A stretch of 64,000 nucleotides of DNA from Bacteroidales bacterium (GCA_004557825.1 SFFL01000005.1:43726-107725), one strand, 5' to 3'. Shown: positions 7,404 to 16,558, counted from the stretch's first letter. The notes: generated by a model not told the origin, from the letters alone. Translations and numbers: made by a program.

Positions 7404-8227
7404 ACGTAAATCTTCCTGAATATCTCGCCTCTTCGGCTACAGGAAATTTCTTCCTGCTTGCAGGTCCCTGTGTTATCGAAGGAGAAAAAATGGCTCTTGA
7501 GATTGCGGAAAAGGCAGTGGAGGTTACTTCGCGCCTCAATATCCCTTATGTGTTTAAGGGAAGCTACCGCAAGGCCAACCGTTCGAGCCTTCACTCGTTT
7601 ACCGGCATAGGCGATGAGGAGGCTCTGCGCATTCTCCGCAAGGTGGGCGAGACCTTCAATATCCCTACAGTCACCGACATTCACACCGAGCCGGAGGCCG
7701 CAATGGCTGCAGAATATGTGGATATGCTCCAGATTCCGGCATTTCTCTGCCGCCAGACCACACTGCTTGTGGCTGCCGCAAAGACCGGTAAAATGGTTAA
7801 TATCAAGAAAGGGCAGTTCCTCTCGCCCGAGGCTATGAAGCACGCCGTAGAAAAGGTGCGCGAGGCAGGCAATCCGGCTGTGGCCATTACCGAACGCGGC
7901 ACTACTTTCGGTTATCAGGATCTTATCGTGGATTACCGAGGTATCCCGGTGATGCAGGCCAACGGTTGTCCTGTGATTCTCGATGTCACCCACTCGCTGC
8001 AGCAGCCCAATCAGACGTCGGGCGTAACCGGCGGTCGGCCTGAGCTGATTGAGACTGTGGCCCGCGCCGGCATTGCTGTAGGAGCCGACGGTCTGTTTAT
8101 CGAAACACATCAGAATCCCGCCGTGGCAAAGAGCGACGGTGCCAATATGCTGCGCCTCGACCTGCTGCCCGCATTGCTGGAGAAGCTCACCGTTTTGCGG
8201 ATGGCTGTCAACCAAATAGGTCGCTGA
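7400..8227 (+). CDS. kdsA: 3-deoxy-8-phosphooctulonate synthase (Kdo-8-P synthase)
   Basis: Condenses arabinose-5-phosphate with phosphoenolpyruvate, the committed step to Kdo for lipopolysaccharide. 275 residues, the normal length. Visible motifs: LLAGPCVIEGE, KGSYRKANRSS, VTDIHTEPEA, TERGTTFGYQDL and DVTHSLQQPN. The usual family motif K-S-F-D-K-A-N reads K-G-S-Y-R-K-A-N here, a modest change in the phosphoenolpyruvate-binding loop. Last gene of the operon, followed by a hairpin at 8237-8274. Confidence 0.95.
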   Translation: MNVNLPEYLASSATGNFFLLAGPCVIEGEKMALEIAEKAVEVTSRLNIPYVFKGSYRKANRSSLHSFTGIGDEEALRILRKVGETFNIPTVTDIHTEPEAAMAAEYVDMLQIPAFLCRQTTLLVAAAKTGKMVNIKKGQFLSPEAMKHAVEKVREAGNPAVAITERGTTFGYQDLIVDYRGIPVMQANGCPVILDVTHSLQQPNQTSGVTGGRPELIETVARAGIAVGADGLFIETHQNPAVAKSDGANMLRLDLLPALLEKLTVLRMAVNQIGR

Positions 8228-8236
8228 AGTGTTTAT

Positions 8237-8284
8237 AATGCCGTTGATGGGAGCAAGTGCTCCCGATAGGCATTGAGCCTTTTT
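8237..8284 (+). terminator. Two-part hairpin after kdsA
   Basis: Outer stem AATGCC/GGCATT (8237-8242 with 8269-8274) and inner stem GGGAGC/GCTCCC (8249-8254 with 8259-8264), then a T-rich run at 8280-8284. The run is six bases from the stem, so it may be an imperfect terminator or a leader structure for the TPR gene. Confidence 0.45.
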
Positions 8285-8304
8285 ACTCGAATAAATATCT
8301 GAAT

Positions 8305-9966
8305 ATGAATAAATTCATCACGGCTGTAATTTCTGCCGTCACACTCACCTCGATTCCGGGTTTTGCCCAGCAGAATTCGATTAACAACCCGATGACCCAG
8401 GCTATGTTTGAGGTCTATACATCGGAAATTGCCGCGAACCCCAACGATCCCGACCTGTATTATCGTCGCGCCAACGAGTATTACAAGTTCAACCAGTATC
8501 TCAGGGCGCTCTCGGATGTCGACAAGGCTTTGCAACTGACCACGGAGAACGACCGTGACCTGCGTTTTCTGTCGTATATGCTCCGTGCGGAAATCTATCA
8601 GATGACCGACAAGCATCGCGAGGCACTCAGTGATTTTTCTTCCGCGCTGGCACTCGACCCCACTTCTTTTATGGCTCTTTATCAGAAGGCCAATGAGGAA
8701 TATGAGCTTGGCGACTACAGCGCAGCCAAAGCTGATTACACCCGTATGCGTGCTATCAACCCCCGCAGCCCGGAGGCTTTGACCGGTCTGGCCCGTGTGG
8801 CCGTGAAGGAGAATAATCTCGGTCTGGCTTCGGAGTTTATGGATGATGCCGTAGAACTTATGCCATCCGACAGCGATGTATATATCCGCCGTGCCTCGGT
8901 TCGCCGGATGCTCAACAACAATACCGGCGCCGTGCAGGATCTGCTTATGGCTATCTCCATCGACAATAACACCCGCGCATTCCAGGAACTTATAGATATT
9001 GCCAATGAGGATTACCCGGCAGTGATTTCCGGTTTGAGCACATCGATTACCTATGCTCCCCGTCAGGGTATGCTTTATTATATCCGTGGTTTTATAGCTC
9101 AGGCTCACGATCACTTCCTCTCGGCGCTGGCTGATTATCAGAAGCTGATCGACGATGGAATGTATGAGTATGCCGGTCTGTATAATTCCATAGCGCAGTG
9201 CCAGCTGGCCCTCTGCAAATACCCCGATGCTATGAACAGCGTGGACAATGCCATTTCGATGGATGGCGGCAAGAATCCGGAGTTTTATGTTACCAAGGCT
9301 CGGATTTACTACGCTCAGAACCGTATGGAATTTGCCGAAGACGCGCTTAAGGAGGCCACTTCCAAGGGGCAGCTTTCGGCCCGCGACACCGACTGGCGTG
9401 GCATTATCGACTTTGGTGCCGGTGAATATGATGCCGCCAATGAGCTTTTCGGCGGTCTGATTATCGATCAGCCCGATGTGATGCGCAACTATATTTATCG
9501 TGCCTGGGTGCTCAACGACGGTATGAAGCAGACCGATGCTGCCCGCAATCTTTATAATCGCGTGGTGGGTATGACGGAGCCTGCCGAGGCTGATCCTTCC
9601 AATCCTGTGGCTGCCGGTGAGAAAACTGCAAAGCCTCTCACAGCTATTTCTACATATCGCGGATTTGCATTACTCTATTCAGGCGACAAGGATGCGGCAG
9701 TGAAATGGGGCGATGACCTTCTCCGCGACTATCGTGATACCGATGGTTATCTGAGCTATATGGTAGCTTGCCTTTATGCCAACTGTGGCGACAACGACCG
9801 CGCCTTCTCCACACTTGAGAAAGCGCTTCAGCTGGGCTATGGCAACCTGTATGAGCTTACCGCAGCCGATTATGGCCGCGTCTCTATCGCACCTCTGCGC
9901 AGCGACTCTCGCTTCAATGTGCTTCTCGCCCGCTACTCCCACCTCTTCGAGAAAACCGATAAGTAA
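8305..9966 (+). CDS. Secreted tetratricopeptide-repeat protein
   Basis: 553 residues. I chose the ATG at 8305 because it begins a proper signal peptide (MNKFITAVISAVTLTSIPGFAQ); an in-frame ATG at 8257 would add a hydrophilic extension and overlaps the hairpin. After cleavage the protein is periplasmic or secreted and consists of about ten TPR-like helical pairs, for example PDLYYRRANEYYKFNQYLRA, PTSFMALYQKANEEYELGDY and PRSPEALTGLARVAVKENN. TPR arrays mediate protein-protein contacts. No catalytic domain is visible. It stands alone between kdsA and an ECF sigma gene, and its partner is unknown. Confidence 0.85.
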   Translation: MNKFITAVISAVTLTSIPGFAQQNSINNPMTQAMFEVYTSEIAANPNDPDLYYRRANEYYKFNQYLRALSDVDKALQLTTENDRDLRFLSYMLRAEIYQMTDKHREALSDFSSALALDPTSFMALYQKANEEYELGDYSAAKADYTRMRAINPRSPEALTGLARVAVKENNLGLASEFMDDAVELMPSDSDVYIRRASVRRMLNNNTGAVQDLLMAISIDNNTRAFQELIDIANEDYPAVISGLSTSITYAPRQGMLYYIRGFIAQAHDHFLSALADYQKLIDDGMYEYAGLYNSIAQCQLALCKYPDAMNSVDNAISMDGGKNPEFYVTKARIYYAQNRMEFAEDALKEATSKGQLSARDTDWRGIIDFGAGEYDAANELFGGLIIDQPDVMRNYIYRAWVLNDGMKQTDAARNLYNRVVGMTEPAEADPSNPVAAGEKTAKPLTAISTYRGFALLYSGDKDAAVKWGDDLLRDYRDTDGYLSYMVACLYANCGDNDRAFSTLEKALQLGYGNLYELTAADYGRVSIAPLRSDSRFNVLLARYSHLFEKTDK

Positions 9967-10017
9967 CCGGTCAAACAATTAATATGCTACTTTCCGGGTA
10001 GCAAATCGAATTTATTC

Positions 10018-10047
10018 TTTAGGGGCGCACCAAGGTGTGTCCCTAAA
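10018..10047. repeat. Short GGGCGCACC-type hairpin after the TPR gene
   Basis: TTTAGGGGCGCACC and GGTGTGTCCCTAAA form a 14-base stem with two mismatches (both could be G-U) and a 2-base loop. It resembles the core of the palindromic elements at 3142-3244 and 63601-63720 and may act as terminator for the TPR gene. The TAAAATTTTG to its right also supplies a T run. Confidence 0.6.
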
Positions 10048-10164
10048 ATTTTGTTCAGAATTGACACTATCTGGTTGTCGCCTCGTCTAATGAGATAAAA
10101 CAGTTTTCTTGCAATGAATACATCTATGATATCAGCATAACTGCCTTTCTGGCTCCGCTGCCGG

Positions 10165-10710
10165 TTGCTTGCCTACCGACTTATGGCGATAGCGGGATTG
10201 GATTCATCGAGGCGCCGTAAGGCAGAAAGCAGGTTTATGGACATTGTCCATAATCAGGACAAACTTGTGGCAAGCATCTGCCTTTCGTTTGCCAAAACAA
10301 AGGAGGAATTTGAAGACCTCAGGCAGGAAGCATTTCTCAATATATGGCGAGGCATAGATAATTTTCGCGAAGACAGCAGTTTATCCACTTGGGTATACCG
10401 AGTTGCACTAAACTCCTGCATAAGCTATCAACGCAAAGAGTCGAGGAAAGATACACAAACAGAAGTGTATGCCGAGTTTTATCACGAGCTTTTCGATGAT
10501 TCCTCTGCAGAGGATATCGAGCGCTATGAGCTTATGTATAACCTGATTAATCGGTTGCCATCGCTCGACAAGGCAGTGCTGATGATGTGGCTCGATGATA
10601 AGCCGTATGAAGAAATCGCAGCCGTGGTGGGAATGAGCCGCAATGCCGTGGCTTCCCGCCTTAAAAGAGCTAAAGACCGCCTTGTTGCAATGGCCGGGAA
10701 TATCAAATAG
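10165..10710 (+). CDS. RNA polymerase sigma factor, ECF (sigma-70 family)
   Basis: Group 4 sigma factor, up to 181 residues. Region 2 is visible as FEDLRQEAFLNIWRGIDNF and SLSTWVYRVALNSCISY; region 4 as LPSLDKAVLMMWLDDKPYEE followed by VVGMSRNAVASRLKRAKDRL. The start is uncertain: ATGs at 10165 and 10183 precede the conserved part by many residues and an internal ATG at 10237 (MDIVHNQDK) also fits, so the N-terminus may be shorter. The next gene starts 7 bases after the stop and encodes a membrane protein, which is likely its partner although it does not resemble a FecR-type anti-sigma factor. Confidence 0.85.
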   Translation: MLAYRLMAIAGLDSSRRRKAESRFMDIVHNQDKLVASICLSFAKTKEEFEDLRQEAFLNIWRGIDNFREDSSLSTWVYRVALNSCISYQRKESRKDTQTEVYAEFYHELFDDSSAEDIERYELMYNLINRLPSLDKAVLMMWLDDKPYEEIAAVVGMSRNAVASRLKRAKDRLVAMAGNIK

Positions 10711-10717
10711 TAAAAAT

Positions 10718-11242
10718 ATGGAAATCGAAGAAATGAAAGCAAACTGGCAGTCAGCGCGCCACAGTATCACACCCGGCTCGGGAGCAGTGCCTGATGACAG
10801 CCGCAAAACTTACCTCCAGCGTCTGAGCCATAAGTACAATAGAATCAGAATATTTTCGCTTATATTTATGATTCTCGGGCCGATGATACTTTACAACGAA
10901 GGGGTTACATCTGTTTGGCTTTTAGCCAGCTACGCTATATTGCTTGGCGTAGGCTCCATTGTGGACCATTATCTCTCCTTGAGCATCCGTGCCATCGACC
11001 CATCCTTGATGTCGGTAACGGAGGTGATGAGGCGTATTCTGAATTGCCGTAAAATCCATCTGCGCTGGGTTGTAATTGTGCTCCCCATCGTAATATTCTG
11101 GTGCGCAGCTCTGGCTTATGTTATGCAGGCCAACATCTATTTTGTATATGGTATTTGTGCCGGCGGCATTGTTGGCCTAGTAATAGGTGTACACGTACTC
11201 CTGCGCTTCCTCCACGACTACCGCGCCGCTCTTCGGGAGTAA
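10718..11242 (+). CDS. Membrane protein cotranscribed with the ECF sigma factor
   Basis: 174 residues from the ATG at 10718, chosen because the stop of the sigma gene is 7 bases upstream and the alternative start at 10643 would lie inside it. The N-terminal 45 residues are soluble (MEIEEMKANWQSARHS...) and are followed by four hydrophobic segments: IFSLIFMILGPMILY, VWLLASYAILLGVGS, WVVIVLPIVIFWCAALAY and IYFVYGICAGGIVGLVIG. A soluble N-terminus plus membrane helices beside an ECF sigma factor fits an anti-sigma or signal-transducing role, but no known anti-sigma domain is recognisable. Family not recognised. Confidence 0.7.
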   Translation: MEIEEMKANWQSARHSITPGSGAVPDDSRKTYLQRLSHKYNRIRIFSLIFMILGPMILYNEGVTSVWLLASYAILLGVGSIVDHYLSLSIRAIDPSLMSVTEVMRRILNCRKIHLRWVVIVLPIVIFWCAALAYVMQANIYFVYGICAGGIVGLVIGVHVLLRFLHDYRAALRE

Positions 11243-11282
11243 AATTCTATGCAGCCGCGATTAGGCTGAACCGTATGTGGCT

Positions 11283-11349
11283 GTGTAAAATTTGGCGGCA
11301 CTCTAAAAGTTTTAGTTCTGACTTTTGGAGTGCCGCTAAAATTGTACAC
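11283..11349. repeat. Long imperfect palindrome between convergent genes (possible terminator or MITE)
   Basis: Core arms 11295-11310 and 11321-11336 (GCGGCACTC.AAAAGT) pair over 16 bases with one mismatch. Outside them GTGTAAAATTT on the left and the complement of AAAATTGTACAC on the right extend the inverted repeat to almost 30 bases per arm. It lies between the convergent membrane-protein and carB genes. The T-rich flank would allow it to terminate carB transcripts; the length of the arms also fits a small mobile element. Confidence 0.65.
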
Positions 11350-11381
11350 TATCTATATTGTGTGTATAGGAGCTGAGGGAA

Positions 11382-14300
11382 TTATTTGTATTCGTCCCAG
11401 GATTTGATCTGGATATCGGCGGGGGAGAGGGTGGTGAAGGCGTCGATGAAAGCGGTGGCCAAGCGGGCGTTGGTCAGCAGAGGAATGTTCAGGTCGATGG
11501 CCGCACGACGGATGCGGTAGCCGTTGGATAGCTCGGTCGACGACATATTCTTCGGCAGGTTTACTACCAGGTCGATTTTCTTTTCGTGGAGCAACTGGAG
11601 CACCTGAGGTTTGCTTTCCTGTTCGGAGGGCCAGTAAGCACGGATGGCCGGGATGCCGTTCTCGTGGAGGAAACGGCAGGTGCCCTCAGTGGCGTAGATT
11701 ATGTAGCCGTGGTTATGCAGCTGATGTGCGGCGTCGAGCATATCGGCTTTCTGACGCGGAGTGCCGGTGGAGAGGAGCACTGCTTTCTTAGGAATCTTGT
11801 AGCCGACAGAAAGCATTGATTTGAGGATTGCTTCGGAGGTGTCGTCGCCGATACAGCCAACTTCGCCGGTCGATGCCATATCCACACCCAGCACGGGGTC
11901 GGCGCCCTGAAGGCGTGAGAAGCTGAACTGCGATGCCTTGATGCCTACGTAGTCGAGGTCGAACAGGCTCTTGTTGGGCTTGTCGACAGGCTTCCCGAGC
12001 ATCACCTTCGTGGCCATATCAATGAAGTTGAACTTGATGACTTTCGATACGAACGGGAAGCTGCGCGATGCACGCAGATTGCATTCAATCACCTTGATGT
12101 CGTTGTTCTTGGCCAGATACTGGATGTTGAACGGACCGGAAATGTTGAGCGCCTTGGCGATGCGGGTTGATATCTTTTTGATGCGGCGCATCGTCTCCAC
12201 ATAGAGCTTCTGCGGCGGAAACTGGATGGTGGCGTCGCCTGAGTGAACACCGGCATATTCGATATGTTCGGAGATGGCGTATGCCTTGATTTCGCCGTTC
12301 TGAGCCACGGCATCCATCTCTATTTCCTTGGCATTCTGGATAAACTGCGTCACAACCACCGGATGTACTTTCGACACATTGGCGGCCAGCTTGAGGAAGC
12401 GGTGCAGCTCCTCTTCATTGTAGCAAACATTCATCGCAGCGCCTGAAAGCACGTAGCTGGGGCGGACGAGCACCGGGAAACCTACCTCTTCGATAAACTC
12501 GTCGATGTCGGCAAAGCTGGTAAGCTCTCGCCAGCGGGGCTGGTCCACATCGATGCTGTCGAGCATAGCGGAGAATTTGTGGCGGTCTTCGGCATTGTCG
12601 ATAGATTTCGCATCGGTACCGAGGATGTTGATACCGGCCTCGTCGAGACGTGTGGCAAGATTGTTGGGGATCTGACCGCCCACCGAGAGAATCACGCCGT
12701 AGGGCGATTCCATCTCCAGGATGTCCATAACGCGCTCAAATGTGAGTTCGTCGAAATAGAGTCGGTCGCACATATCATAGTCGGTGGATACCGTCTCGGG
12801 GTTGTAGTTGATCATTACCGAACGATAGCCCTCCTTCTTGACGGTCATCAGTGCATTCACCGAGCACCAGTCGAATTCCACCGATGAGCCGATGCGGTAG
12901 GCGCCCGAACCGAGCACCACCACCGAGCGGTGGTCGCCGGTGTACTGCACATCGTTGACTGTGCCGTTGTATGTGAGATACAGATAGTTGGTCTGTGCGG
13001 GGTATTCTGCAGCAAGAGTATCAATCTGCTTTACTACCGGCAGGATGCCGTACTGCTTGCGCAAAGCCCTGACAAGAAGATTGTCGGCGCCGGTGACATC
13101 GAGCTTCTCTTTCAGGACTGCTCGCGCAATCTGGAAGTCGCTGAATCCCTGCTCCTTGGCTACTTTGAGCAGCGGAGCGGGCAGGTCGGCGATGTTGTCG
13201 AAGCAGCGCAGTTCCTCGTTGGTGGTGAAGATGTTGTGCAGCTTTTGCAGGAACCAGCGGTCAATCTTAGTGAGCTGATGGATTTTATCTACGGAGTAGC
13301 CTTCGCGGAATGCTTTGGCTACCACGAAAATACGCTTGTCGGTAGGTTCGGCTAATGCTTTGTCGATATCGTCGATTTTCAGGTCGCGGTTGCCCACGAA
13401 GCCGTGCATACCCTGGCCAATCATACGCAGGCCTTTCTGAATCACCTCCTCAAAGGTACGGCCGATGGCCATAACTTCGCCGACCGACTTCATAGAGGAG
13501 CCGATTTCGCGGCGCACGCCGTGGAATTTACCAAGGTCCCAGCGCGGAATCTTGCAGACGATATAGTCGAGCGCAGGTTCAAAGAACGCCGATGTGCTGC
13601 GGGTTACGGAGTTCTTGAGGTCGAACAGACCGTAGCCGAGGCCGAGTTTGGCAGCGACGAATGCCAGCGGATAACCGGTGGCTTTTGAAGCTAATGCCGA
13701 CGAACGGCTCAGACGGGCATTTACCTCAATTACGCGGTAGTCCATCGAGTCGGGATCGTAGGCATACTGCACGTTGCACTCGCCCACGATACCCACGTGG
13801 CGGATAATCTTGATGGCAAGTTCGCGCAGGAAATGATAGTCATCATTGGAAAGGGTCTGCGAGGGTGCAACCACGATTGATTCGCCGGTGTGAATGCCCA
13901 GCGGGTCGAAGTTTTCCATATTGCAGACCGTGATGCAGTTGTCGAACCGGTCGCGCACTACTTCATATTCCACTTCTTTCCATCCTTTGAGCGACTTCTC
14001 CACAAGCACCTGGGGCGAGAATGAGAAAGCCTTTTCGGTAAGAGCCACAAGCTGTTCGGGGGTATCGCAGAAACCGCTGCCGAGACCGCCCAATGCGTAT
14101 GCGGCGCGAACAATCACGGGGTAGCCGAGCTTTTCGGCAGCCTCAAGCGCGTCGGCCGTGTTCTCCACAGCCTGACTCTTGATAGTCTTGACGTCGATTT
14201 CATCGAGCTTCTTTACGAAAAGCTCGCGGTCCTCGGTATCCTTGATGGCCTGAACCGGGGTGCCGAGGACCTGCACATCATATTTCTCCAGCACGCCGTT

Positions 14301-14615
14301 GTCCGATAATTCCACGCCGCAGTTCAGCGCGGTCTGACCGCCGAAGCTGAGCAGGATGCCATCGGGGCGCTCTTTTTCAATCACTCTCTCTACGAAATAG
14401 GGAGTGACCGGGAGGAAGTAAATCTTGTCGGCGAATCCTTCGGAGGTTTGCACCGTGGCGATGTTGGGGTTGATGAGCACCGTGGTGATGCCCTCCTCCT
14501 TCATAGCCTTGAGAGCCTGCGAGCCTGAGTAGTCAAATTCTCCGGCCTCGCCGATTTTAAGCGCGCCCGATCCGAGCAGGAGCACTTTCTTTATTTTGGG
14601 GTTGATTGAAGTCAT
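11382..14615 (-). CDS. carB: Carbamoyl-phosphate synthase large subunit
   Basis: Synthesises carbamoyl phosphate from bicarbonate, ATP and ammonia channelled from CarA, feeding pyrimidines and arginine. 1077 residues, full length, with the two homologous ATP-grasp halves: VLLLGSGALKIGEAGEFDYS at the start and VVVLGSGAYRIGSSVEFDW at the start of the second half. NARLSRSSALASKATGYPLA and ECNLRASRSFPFVSKV are the paired metal/ATP motifs. The C-terminal MGS-like domain carries STGTPRQKADMLDAAHQLH and is the allosteric region. It follows carA by 13 bases; together they form an operon. Confidence 0.97.
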   Translation of the reverse strand: MTSINPKIKKVLLLGSGALKIGEAGEFDYSGSQALKAMKEEGITTVLINPNIATVQTSEGFADKIYFLPVTPYFVERVIEKERPDGILLSFGGQTALNCGVELSDNGVLEKYDVQVLGTPVQAIKDTEDRELFVKKLDEIDVKTIKSQAVENTADALEAAEKLGYPVIVRAAYALGGLGSGFCDTPEQLVALTEKAFSFSPQVLVEKSLKGWKEVEYEVVRDRFDNCITVCNMENFDPLGIHTGESIVVAPSQTLSNDDYHFLRELAIKIIRHVGIVGECNVQYAYDPDSMDYRVIEVNARLSRSSALASKATGYPLAFVAAKLGLGYGLFDLKNSVTRSTSAFFEPALDYIVCKIPRWDLGKFHGVRREIGSSMKSVGEVMAIGRTFEEVIQKGLRMIGQGMHGFVGNRDLKIDDIDKALAEPTDKRIFVVAKAFREGYSVDKIHQLTKIDRWFLQKLHNIFTTNEELRCFDNIADLPAPLLKVAKEQGFSDFQIARAVLKEKLDVTGADNLLVRALRKQYGILPVVKQIDTLAAEYPAQTNYLYLTYNGTVNDVQYTGDHRSVVVLGSGAYRIGSSVEFDWCSVNALMTVKKEGYRSVMINYNPETVSTDYDMCDRLYFDELTFERVMDILEMESPYGVILSVGGQIPNNLATRLDEAGINILGTDAKSIDNAEDRHKFSAMLDSIDVDQPRWRELTSFADIDEFIEEVGFPVLVRPSYVLSGAAMNVCYNEEELHRFLKLAANVSKVHPVVVTQFIQNAKEIEMDAVAQNGEIKAYAISEHIEYAGVHSGDATIQFPPQKLYVETMRRIKKISTRIAKALNISGPFNIQYLAKNNDIKVIECNLRASRSFPFVSKVIKFNFIDMATKVMLGKPVDKPNKSLFDLDYVGIKASQFSFSRLQGADPVLGVDMASTGEVGCIGDDTSEAILKSMLSVGYKIPKKAVLLSTGTPRQKADMLDAAHQLHNHGYIIYATEGTCRFLHENGIPAIRAYWPSEQESKPQVLQLLHEKKIDLVVNLPKNMSSTELSNGYRIRRAAIDLNIPLLTNARLATAFIDAFTTLSPADIQIKSWDEYK

Positions 14616-14628
14616 TTCTGTTGTGGAA

Positions 14629-15699
14629 TCAAAGCATTTCTATGAAGCGGTCGAAGATAAATTCTGTGTCGCGCGGACCCGACGATGCTTCCGGGTGGAA
14701 TTGCGCCGAGAAAAATGGTTTCTCCTTGTGGCGGATTCCTTCATTGGTGCCGTCGTTCATATTGGTGAAGAGCGGTTCCCAGTCGGAGGGGAGCGTGCTT
14801 TGGTCTACGGCAAAACCGTGGTTCTGCGAAGTGACGTAGCATGTGTCGGTGCCTTCGAGCCTTACGGGCTGATTATGGCCGCGATGACCATATTTCAGTT
14901 TGTAGGTTTTGGCTCCGGCCGCCTTGGCCAGCAACTGGTTGCCCATACATATACCGCAGATGGGCTTGCCTATCTCCATGGCCTTGCGGATGTTTTCCAC
15001 GGTGGCCACGGCGAAGTCGGGGTTGCCCGGGCCGTTGGATATGAAAAGCCCGTCGTAAGGAATGGTGGTGAAGTCGTAGTTCCAGGGGACACGCACCACT
15101 TTCACTCCTCGGCGGGTGAGGCATCGAATAATATTGTTTTTTGTGCCGCAGTCGACGAGCACCACGGTTTTTTCTCCCTGACCGTGAATCTCTACATCCT
15201 TGCAGCTGACCTGCGCAATGAGGTTGACGGTATTGGGGTCGGAGAATTCCACTTCGTCAGGTTTGTCGAAATAGATTTTGCCGAGCATCGAGCCTTTTTC
15301 GCGAAGGTGCTTAGTGAGGGCGCGGGTGTCGATACCATAGATGCCGGGGATTTTTTCGTCGTTGAGCCAGCGGTCGAGCGAACGGGTGGAAAGCCAGTGG
15401 CTCGGCTCCCAGCTGTAATCCTGGGCGATGATGCCGCGGCAATGAATTTTGGAACTTTCGAGATATTCGCTCACATCTTCTTTCTCCGTTTCGGGCGGCA
15501 CGCCGTAATTCCCGAGGATAGGATAAGTGGTAACAAGAATCTGGCCTTCATAAGATGGGTCGGTGAGGCTCTCGGGATACCCGGTCATAGCGGTGTTGAA
15601 CACCACTTCCCCGGCGGCAGGTGCTTCATAGCCGAAGGACTTCCCTTCATAGAGGGTGCCGTCTTCGAGAAGCAGATAGGCTTTACGTGGACTGCGCAT
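14629..15699 (-). CDS. carA: Carbamoyl-phosphate synthase small subunit (glutaminase)
   Basis: Hydrolyses glutamine to supply ammonia to CarB. 356 residues. The N-terminal CPSase domain (LLEDGTLYEGKSFGYEAPA, TAMTGYPESLTDPSYEGQI) is followed by a class I glutamine amidotransferase domain with the nucleophile in CGICMGNQLLA and the His-Glu pair in FHPEASSGP. ISNGPGNPD forms the oxyanion region. It is first in the carAB operon, with a TAACTTTG -7 element on the minus strand at 15744-15751. No PyrR- or arginine-type attenuator was seen in the short leader. Confidence 0.97.
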   Translation of the reverse strand: MRSPRKAYLLLEDGTLYEGKSFGYEAPAAGEVVFNTAMTGYPESLTDPSYEGQILVTTYPILGNYGVPPETEKEDVSEYLESSKIHCRGIIAQDYSWEPSHWLSTRSLDRWLNDEKIPGIYGIDTRALTKHLREKGSMLGKIYFDKPDEVEFSDPNTVNLIAQVSCKDVEIHGQGEKTVVLVDCGTKNNIIRCLTRRGVKVVRVPWNYDFTTIPYDGLFISNGPGNPDFAVATVENIRKAMEIGKPICGICMGNQLLAKAAGAKTYKLKYGHRGHNQPVRLEGTDTCYVTSQNHGFAVDQSTLPSDWEPLFTNMNDGTNEGIRHKEKPFFSAQFHPEASSGPRDTEFIFDRFIEML

Positions 15700-15743
15700 A
15701 ATCGTGAATTAACTGTATTTTTGCAATACGTTTTAATCACGTG

Positions 15744-15751
15744 CAAAGTTA
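15744..15751 (-). promoter_or_regulatory. -7 element for carAB
   Basis: Minus-strand TAACTTTG, a perfect -7 match, 44 bases upstream of the carA ATG. A TTTG at proper spacing was not found, so only this half is called. Confidence 0.45.
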
Positions 15752-15796
15752 ATAATTTTTCGCGACAATACGCAGTGTGGGAAGATAAATCTTTCG

Positions 15797-15804
15797 TAAC
15801 TTTG
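15797..15804 (+). promoter_or_regulatory. -7 element for tcdA
   Basis: TAACTTTG, a perfect match, only 4 bases before the ATG at 15809. If transcription starts about 5-8 bases after this element, the ATG at 15809 would be at or before the transcript start, which favours the internal ATG at 15824 or a leaderless mRNA. Confidence 0.45.
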
Positions 15805-15808
15805 CCGT

Positions 15809-16558
15809 ATGTTTGACAATTCTATGATATTTAACCGCACGGAGCTGCTTCTTGGCGAGGATGCGATGCGCCGTCTGCAGCAGGCCCGGGTGATAATCTT
15901 CGGTGTGGGCGGCGTGGGCAGCTGGACGGCTATGGCTCTGGCCCGCACCGGCATAGGTCATCTTACCATTGTCGATGCCGACAAAGTGGCTGTAAGCAAT
16001 ATCAACCGTCAGGCCCAGGCTACGGTCGATACCGTAGGAGAGGTGAAGGTTGAGGCGATGCGGCAGATGCTGTTGGCGGTGAATCCGCGGCTCGATGTTG
16101 TGGCTCTGGAGAAGGAGTATAATCAGCAGACAGCTGAGGAATTTGATTTGGAAAGCTATGATTTCATTGTCGATGCCATAGACTCCCTTTCGGCAAAGGC
16201 GCTGCTGATACGGCAGGCCACTGCAGCAAAGCATCCGGTGTTGCTGTCGTCGATGGGCGCTGCATTGAAGCTCGACCCAACGAAAATTTCCGTGGCTGAG
16301 TTCTGGAAGGTACAGGGGTGCCCGCTCGCTGCGGCGCTCAGACGTCGTTTCCGCAAGTCGGGCGATATGCCCCGACGGCGATTCCGCTGCGTCTATTCCC
16401 CGGAACTATTGCCAAATCGCGGGGCTACTGAAGGGGATTTAGGGGATACGGCTATGACTTATAATAAAGTGGCGACGAATGGTTCGCTCTGCCACATCAC
16501 AGCTATCTTCGGACTTACAATGGCGGGATTGATTGTGCAGGATATCGCCACGCAGTAA
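15809..16558 (+). CDS. tcdA: tRNA threonylcarbamoyladenosine dehydratase (ThiF/E1-like)
   Basis: Catalyses ATP-dependent cyclisation of t6A at position 37 of tRNAs to ct6A. 249 residues from the first ATG. The adenylation domain shows the glycine-rich loop VIIFGVGGVGSWTAMALART, then LTIVDADKVAVSNINRQ, VDAIDSLSAKALLI and the C-terminal RFRCVYSPELLP, all as in the E. coli TcdA/YgdL family. The start is uncertain: the -7 element at 15797-15804 is so close that translation from 15824 (MIFNRTELLLGED) is more plausible. It acts downstream of TsaC, encoded at 59583-60242. HesA/MoeB/ThiF are alternatives but lack this C-terminus. Confidence 0.9.
   Translation: MFDNSMIFNRTELLLGEDAMRRLQQARVIIFGVGGVGSWTAMALARTGIGHLTIVDADKVAVSNINRQAQATVDTVGEVKVEAMRQMLLAVNPRLDVVALEKEYNQQTAEEFDLESYDFIVDAIDSLSAKALLIRQATAAKHPVLLSSMGAALKLDPTKISVAEFWKVQGCPLAAALRRRFRKSGDMPRRRFRCVYSPELLPNRGATEGDLGDTAMTYNKVATNGSLCHITAIFGLTMAGLIVQDIATQ

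Noticed and set aside
14596..15816. Plus-strand open frame (406 codons) opposite carA
   Set aside because: Shadow of carA and its leader; carA has all motifs.
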